Source: Halomicrobium salinisoli (GTDB lineage: Archaea > Halobacteriota > Halobacteria > Halobacteriales > Haloarculaceae). Taken from it: a stretch of 64,000 nt of DNA. The notes under the pieces are model-generated. The model was not told where the DNA came from. It worked only from the letters and a program-made list of their open reading frames with translations, and ran no database searches. The translations under genes and the position numbers were made by a program. Positions 59,676 to 64,000 of the stretch are shown piece by piece. Where the stretch lies: the NCBI RefSeq assembly GCF_020405185.1, contig NZ_CP084463.1, positions 310,001 to 374,000 of the forward strand, given 5' to 3'. Within the stretch, counting starts at the first letter, position 1; every line of letters starts with the position of its first letter.

Positions 59676-61204
59676 GCGACAACGTCCTGCTGATCAGCCT
59701 GGACAGCCTCCGCAAGGACGTCCTGGGGGCCTACGAGGACTCCGAGACGTTCGACTACGAGGTCGAGACGCCGACGCTGGACGCCTTCGCGGAGCGGGCG
59801 ACCGTCTTCGACGCGCACTACGCCGGGAGCCTCCCCTGCATGCCGGCCCGGCGCGAGTGGCTGGCGGGCGTCAGGGAGTTCCTCTGGCGGCCGTGGGGAC
59901 CGGTCGAGTCCTACGACACGACGCTCGCGGAGGCGGCCCGCGACGCGGGCGTGCTCACCCAGCTGATCACCGACCACTTCCACTACTTCCAGCACGGCAG
60001 CTGGGGCTACTACGAGGACTTCAACGGCTTCGACTTCCTCCGCGGCCACGAGTACGACGCCTACGAGACGACGCCCCGGGACGTCGACCGGGAGTTCCAC
60101 GGACGCATCGCCGACGAGGAGACGGACCCGGTCGACGGGCTGGGCTTTCTCAACCGCACGCAGTACGTTCGCAACGCCGGCGACTTCGAGGGAGAGACCG
60201 ACTTCTTCGCGCCCCGCCTGTTCGAGCGGACCGCGGACTGGCTGGACGGCCTCGACTGGGACCGGTGGTTCTGCTACCTCGACAGCTTCGACGTCCACGA
60301 GCCGTTCCACAACTCGGCGGAGTACGCGTCGATGTACACCGACGAGGACCCGGAGGACCCGGACCTGCCGATCTGGCCCTACTACGGCCGCGTCGACGAG
60401 GGCCAGAGCGCCCTCTCCGAGCGGGAACTCGACTTCGTGAAGGCCCAGTACGCCGGCAAGGTGACGATGGTCGACGAGTGGCTCGGCCGGATCTTCGACG
60501 TCCTCGACGAGGAGGGCCTGTGGGAGGAGACGACGGTGATCGTCACCTCAGACCACGGGTTCCTGCTGGGCGAGTACGGCTGGATGGCCAAGAACGACGG
60601 CCCCGTCTTCGACGTGCTGGCCAACACGCCGCTGTTCGTCTGGGACCCTGACGGCCAGCGCGACGGCGACCGCGTGGACGCGCTGACGACCGCCGTCGAC
60701 CTCTACCCGACGATTCTGGAGACGCTCGGCGCCGACGTGCCCGCTCCCAACCACGGGGTGAGCCTGCGCCCGCTGCTCGAGGGCGAGACCGACGACCACC
60801 GCGACTACGTCTGCTACGGCTACTGGGGCGCGAGCCTGAACGTCACCGACGGCGAGTACACGTACCACCTCCCCGGCGAGGCGGGCGCGCCGGTCGACTG
60901 CTACTCGACCCACCAGATGAACGTCACGGGCACGTTCCACCCCGTGGTCGAGAAGCCCGACGCCGAGGCCGACGAACTGCCGTACGCGGAGACGCCCGTC
61001 TGGCGGATGCCCGCCGAGTCGTACCTGCAGCACGAGGAGCCGCTGCTGCACGAGCGCGCCGGCCCGTTCGGCGCGAAGGAGAACCGCGCCGGCGAGGGCC
61101 TGGACGCCGAGGACAGACTCAGGGGCGCCGCCGCGGAGCTACTGGCGGCCTACGACGCGCCCGAGAAGCAGTTCGACCGCCTGGGACTGGCGCCGCCGAG
61201 GTGA
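59672..61204 (+). CDS. Sulfatase / alkaline-phosphatase superfamily hydrolase
   Basis: 510 residues from a GTG at 59672. The metal Asp is in LISLDSLRKDVLG (Asp11). The catalytic motif C-x-P-x-R is Cys56-Met-Pro58-Ala-Arg60 (SLPCMPARREW), where sulfatases convert the Cys to formylglycine. TSDHGFLLGEYGW gives the second metal site. No signal peptide, so it acts inside the cell. Whether it is a sulfatase or a phosphodiesterase/phosphonate hydrolase cannot be told, and no formylglycine-generating enzyme gene is nearby. It is translationally coupled to the DUF1450-like gene. Confidence 0.85.
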   Translation: MSDNVLLISLDSLRKDVLGAYEDSETFDYEVETPTLDAFAERATVFDAHYAGSLPCMPARREWLAGVREFLWRPWGPVESYDTTLAEAARDAGVLTQLITDHFHYFQHGSWGYYEDFNGFDFLRGHEYDAYETTPRDVDREFHGRIADEETDPVDGLGFLNRTQYVRNAGDFEGETDFFAPRLFERTADWLDGLDWDRWFCYLDSFDVHEPFHNSAEYASMYTDEDPEDPDLPIWPYYGRVDEGQSALSERELDFVKAQYAGKVTMVDEWLGRIFDVLDEEGLWEETTVIVTSDHGFLLGEYGWMAKNDGPVFDVLANTPLFVWDPDGQRDGDRVDALTTAVDLYPTILETLGADVPAPNHGVSLRPLLEGETDDHRDYVCYGYWGASLNVTDGEYTYHLPGEAGAPVDCYSTHQMNVTGTFHPVVEKPDAEADELPYAETPVWRMPAESYLQHEEPLLHERAGPFGAKENRAGEGLDAEDRLRGAAAELLAAYDAPEKQFDRLGLAPPR

Positions 61205-61269
61205 GGCTGCGGGCGGACAGCCGCTCAGTGCGAGTAACCGGGCGCGGAGACGGTCGGGAGTCGCCGGCG

Positions 61270-61428
61270 TCAGTGGCCGACGATGGACTCGATGACCTCG
61301 TCCCGGGTCGCCGTGTTCCCGTGCCTGTCGCGGTGGTGCTGCTGGGCCGCCTCGACGACCGCGTCCTGCTCGTTGTTCTGCGTCGCGAACTCGCAGTCGG
61401 TGACCGGGCACTGGTACTCGTAGGGCAT
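61270..61428 (-). CDS. Small zinc-binding protein, DUF1059-like
   Basis: 52 residues from ATG 61428. MPYEYQCPVTDCEFATQNNEQDAVVEAAQQHHRDRHG has a Cys..Cys..His..His arrangement that could bind one zinc ion. It matches the DUF1059 pattern. Function unknown. Confidence 0.68.
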   Translation of the reverse strand: MPYEYQCPVTDCEFATQNNEQDAVVEAAQQHHRDRHGNTATRDEVIESIVGH

Positions 61429-61488
61429 CTCGTTCGCCCGTACGGCCCTCACGCGTTTAACGGTCCGGCCGGTGCAGGCGACCTGGAA

Positions 61489-62343
61489 TCACGTGCGACG
61501 GAGCGGCACCTGGAACTCGTAGCGCTCGCCCCGGTCGAGGTACGCGACCCGGTCCTCCAGGCCGGCCCGTTCGACGGCCGCCTCGAAGTCGGCCCGGGGC
61601 GACTGGAAGACGTCGTAGTCGTCGCAGTGGATCGGAATCGACGTGTCCGCGTCGATCAACCGGACCATCTCGACGCCCTGTTCGGCGTCCATCGTCAGGA
61701 GCAGGCCCAGGATCCGCGTGCCACCCAGGTGGAGCAGCGCGACGTCGATCCCGGGGAACTGCTCCGGGATCGCGGCGAGGTCGTCGTACAGCACGGTGTC
61801 GCCGGAGATGTACCCCCGGAACAGCGTCTCGCCGCTGCGGCCGAACTCGAGCACGCTCCCCATCACCTGCGGCAGCGCCTTCGAGACGACGGGCGGCCCG
61901 TGCCGGGCCGGCGTCGCCGTGACGTCGAGGTCGACGTCCCCTTTGCGGACCCGCAGCGTCTCCCACGTCTCCAGCGGGTAGGTTGCGCGGAACCCCTTCC
62001 CCGCGAGCCGCTCGGCCGCGTGGTGCGTCGTCACGATCGGCAGGTCCCGGTCGAGCCGGGCCTCGGCGACGCGGTCGAAGTGGTCCCCGTGGTAGTGCGA
62101 CAGCAGGACGAAGTCGAGGTCCGGCGGCAGTTCGTCGACGTCGATGGCGGGGTCGGTCCGCCGCTCGGACGTCAGCCCGTACCCGAGGTGGACGTGGTCG
62201 CCCCGATGGAGGAAGTTGGGGTCTGTGAGGATCGTGAACCCCGCGTACCGGAGGATCACCGTGGCGGTCCCGACGAAGAAGATGGACCCGCGTTCCAGAT
62301 CGGCCGGCTCGTCCGGGGACGGCAGTTCGAGCGTCCGGGGCAT
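61489..62343 (-). CDS. MBL-fold metallo-hydrolase (NAPE-PLD-like subgroup)
   Basis: 284 residues. GTATVILRYAGFTILTDPNFLHRG, SHYHGDHFD (HxHxDH), TTHHAAERL, and YISGDTVLYDDL mark the complete di-metal site; IPIHCDDYDVF supplies the last His. The N-terminal pattern resembles the N-acyl-phosphatidylethanolamine-hydrolysing phospholipase D subgroup. The natural substrate in haloarchaea, whose lipids are ether-linked, is unknown. Confidence 0.87.
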   Translation of the reverse strand: MPRTLELPSPDEPADLERGSIFFVGTATVILRYAGFTILTDPNFLHRGDHVHLGYGLTSERRTDPAIDVDELPPDLDFVLLSHYHGDHFDRVAEARLDRDLPIVTTHHAAERLAGKGFRATYPLETWETLRVRKGDVDLDVTATPARHGPPVVSKALPQVMGSVLEFGRSGETLFRGYISGDTVLYDDLAAIPEQFPGIDVALLHLGGTRILGLLLTMDAEQGVEMVRLIDADTSIPIHCDDYDVFQSPRADFEAAVERAGLEDRVAYLDRGERYEFQVPLRRT

Positions 62344-62414
62344 GGTGGCCCTAGCGCTCGCCCGTCCTTACGTCGAAAGCTTGCGCGAGCGCGGTAGCGT
62401 CGTCGGTCGCCGCC

Positions 62415-63329
62415 TCACTCCTCGCGCCGCGGCACCTCGTGCCGGCCGAAGCCGTATCGCAGCCGGTTGGCCAGCCGCCGGGAGAACCGACCGGGGTCGT
62501 CGCCGTCGGTCGACCGCGAGGAGAAGCGCTCGGCCAGCGCCTGGTAGATCAGCGGCACCGGGACCTCCTGCTCCAGCGCCTCCTGGACGGTCCAGGTGCC
62601 CGTCGAGCCGCCCTCGACGCGGTCGGCGACGGTGCCGAGGTCCGACCCCTCCTCCGCGAAGGCCTCCTCGCACAGCTCCAGCAGCCACGAGCGGATGACG
62701 GCGCCGTTGTTCCACGTGCGCGCGACCGACTCCAGGTCGAGGTCGAAGCGGCCGTTGGCCAGCAGCTCGAACCCCTCGCCGTAGGTCTGCATGAGCGCGT
62801 ACTCGACGCCGTTGTGGACCATCTTCACGTAGTGGCCCGAGCCCGCGGGCCCCATGCGGTCGTGGCCGTCCGGTCCCGTCGCGACGGCGTCGAAGACGGG
62901 CGTCATCGCCTCGTAGGCCCACTCCGGGCCGCCGACCATCAGCGAGAACCCCAGTTCCGCGCCGGCGGGGCCGCCCGAGGTGCCGCAGTCGAGGTAGGCC
63001 GCGTCGGTCGACTCGGCGCGGCGCATCGAGTCGCGGAAGTTGGAGTTGCCGCCGTCGACGACCACGTCGTCCTCGTCGACGAGCCCTTCGAGCTCGTCCA
63101 GCGCGGCGTCGACGGGGTCGCCGGCCGGCACCATCAGCCAGATGCGCTTTGCCTCGCCGAGCTGGTCGGCAACGTCCGGGATGGAGTCCGCCGGGGCGGC
63201 GCCCGCGTCGGCGGCGTCCGCCACGGCGTCCTCGTCGATGTCGAACGCGACCACGTCGTGGCCAGCGTCCAGGCACCTGTCGACGACGATGCGTCCCATC
63301 CGGCCGAGGCCGATGACGCCGAATTCCAT
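62415..63329 (-). CDS. gnd: 6-phosphogluconate dehydrogenase (short NAD-type)
   Basis: 304 residues. GLGRMGR at the N-terminus binds NAD(P); VDGGNSNFRDSMRR, CGTSGGPAGAELGFSLMVGG and KMVHNGVEYALMQTYGEG are the Gnd signatures. The short length (about 300) is that of the decarboxylating GndA-type enzymes found in haloarchaea, which form ribulose 5-phosphate for the oxidative pentose phosphate route. ATG 63329 is the start. Confidence 0.92.
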   Translation of the reverse strand: MEFGVIGLGRMGRIVVDRCLDAGHDVVAFDIDEDAVADAADAGAAPADSIPDVADQLGEAKRIWLMVPAGDPVDAALDELEGLVDEDDVVVDGGNSNFRDSMRRAESTDAAYLDCGTSGGPAGAELGFSLMVGGPEWAYEAMTPVFDAVATGPDGHDRMGPAGSGHYVKMVHNGVEYALMQTYGEGFELLANGRFDLDLESVARTWNNGAVIRSWLLELCEEAFAEEGSDLGTVADRVEGGSTGTWTVQEALEQEVPVPLIYQALAERFSSRSTDGDDPGRFSRRLANRLRYGFGRHEVPRREE

Positions 63330-63430
63330 ATCCGGGGGTCGACGAGGGGGCAGGTAGGGGTTGTGGTTTGCCCGGCCGCGGTTGCCAGCGAGCCACCAAG
63401 TACCTAAGGCTCGACGCCGCACCGCCGACC

Positions 63431-63808
63431 ATGGGTGTGATCTCGGGGTTAGTCACGTCGGTCGTACTGTTCGTAATCAGTCTGGTGATCGGCGCGGCGG
63501 CCATCTACGCCGGCGGGTACCTGGTCGCCGGGACGGACGACCGCCGGAAGGCGGTCTGGACGGCGCTGTTCTGCGCGCTCGGGTGGGGACTGATCTCGCT
63601 CGTGTTCGGGTGGATCCCCTTCCTGGGCGGACTCGTCGTCACGGTGCTGGGCTTCGCCGTCTACGTGGGCGTCATCAATACGCAGTACCCGGGCGACTGG
63701 GTCGAGGCGGCCGCGATCGGGTTCGTCGCCTGGATCGCCGCGCGGGTCGTCATGATCGTCGTCGGACCGCTGGTCGGCGTCGGGGCGCTCGGCGTGCCCT
63801 GGGCCTGA
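63431..63808 (+). CDS. Hypothetical four-TM membrane protein
   Basis: 125 residues. Four hydrophobic segments (about 8-30, 40-60, 63-85, 95-122). The GW/FGWIPFLGG stretch in the middle is the only notable motif. It lies between gnd (divergent) and the site-2 protease. Family not recognised with certainty. Confidence 0.6.
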   Translation: MGVISGLVTSVVLFVISLVIGAAAIYAGGYLVAGTDDRRKAVWTALFCALGWGLISLVFGWIPFLGGLVVTVLGFAVYVGVINTQYPGDWVEAAAIGFVAWIAARVVMIVVGPLVGVGALGVPWA

Positions 63809-63888
63809 CGCGGTCCGGAACAGCGCGGCGCTGTGGCCTCGAGAGCGTCGAACGCCAACGGTAACCGTGCGGAGTCGGATCTGAGAGC

Positions 63889-64000
63889 ATGCGCTCCTAT
63901 CAGATCGGGCGGATCTGGGGCATCCCGATCCGCATCCACGTGTCGCTGCTCGTCGTGTTGCCGATATTCGCCTGGCTGCTGGGCAGCGGCCAGCAAATCA
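63889..64000 (+). CDS. Site-2 protease (M50 family), N-terminal part, cut by window edge
   Basis: Only the first 37 residues are in the window. MRSYQIGRIWGIPIRIHVSL is the typical start of the archaeal site-2-type metalloprotease family, followed by the first TM helix (LVVLPIFAWLLG). The HEXXH motif would come after the window. It should cleave membrane-embedded substrates such as anti-sigma-like or regulatory proteins. Confidence 0.8.
   Translation, partial: MRSYQIGRIWGIPIRIHVSLLVVLPIFAWLLGSGQQI

Overview
This window is a piece of a haloarchaeal chromosome (class Halobacteria). The evidence is very GC-rich DNA, strongly Asp/Glu-rich proteins, TATA-like boxes 22-30 nt upstream of start codons with no Shine-Dalgarno (leaderless transcripts), an archaeal aIF1, Orc1/Cdc6, CetZ, a PGF-CTERM surface protein, F420 and archaeosine (preQ0) genes, and many haloarchaea-only small families. 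The genus cannot be fixed from the sequence alone. A Haloarculaceae-like organism is a guess.

Left edge, about 1-5.7 kb: an accessory island with visibly lower GC and different codon use. It holds the C-terminal half of a SNF2-type helicase, a two-TM protein, a PhiH1-repressor-like winged-helix gene with a truncated paralogue behind it, a zinc-finger tyrosine recombinase with tRNA-3'-end-like direct repeats just downstream, and a solo HsdR_N-type nuclease. It looks like the end of an integrated, defence-carrying element.

5.9-20.8 kb is mostly core genome: a flavin reductase, RNase HI, VOC and aldo-keto reductase proteins, a three-gene cassette of RadA-like protein, small coiled-coil protein and catalytically degenerate family-B polymerase (PolB2), assimilatory nitrite/sulfite reductase, a ParB-like protein, a DUF389 transporter-like protein and EngB. 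20.9-24.4 kb is one large acidic surface protein with three similar beta-type modules and Ser-Asp repeats. 24.7-29.3 kb has aIF1 and a MoxR-DUF58-transglutaminase operon.

29.5-55.7 kb is metabolic core with small haloarchaeal families: a Mer-like/CofE pair (F420), an IMPase/FBPase-like enzyme, a Nudix-eIF2B fusion, TrpB, CetZ, tandem Nudix genes, a Tat-exported GH5 glycosidase, RimI, an Eis-like protein, aconitase, a dCTP deaminase/dUTPase, methylglyoxal synthase, a queD-queE-queC operon, and an HTH regulator with overlapping palindromes in its promoter.

55.8-59.3 kb holds an ArsN2-like acetyltransferase, a replication-origin-like region (repeats with a CATTTCGA core, in pairs 20 bp apart), its orc1/cdc6 gene, serial copies of a tRNA-Arg 3' end next to tRNA-Arg(CCG), and a membrane-anchored 2Fe-2S ferredoxin. 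The window ends with a sulfatase-like operon, MBL hydrolase, 6-phosphogluconate dehydrogenase and the start of a site-2 protease.

Three related long palindromic non-coding elements (about 13.9, 30.1 and 44.3 kb) and two tRNA-T-arm-bounded modules (4.4 and 58.4 kb) are structures that gene annotation does not explain. The most interesting leads are the origin, the PolB2 cassette, and these two repeat families.
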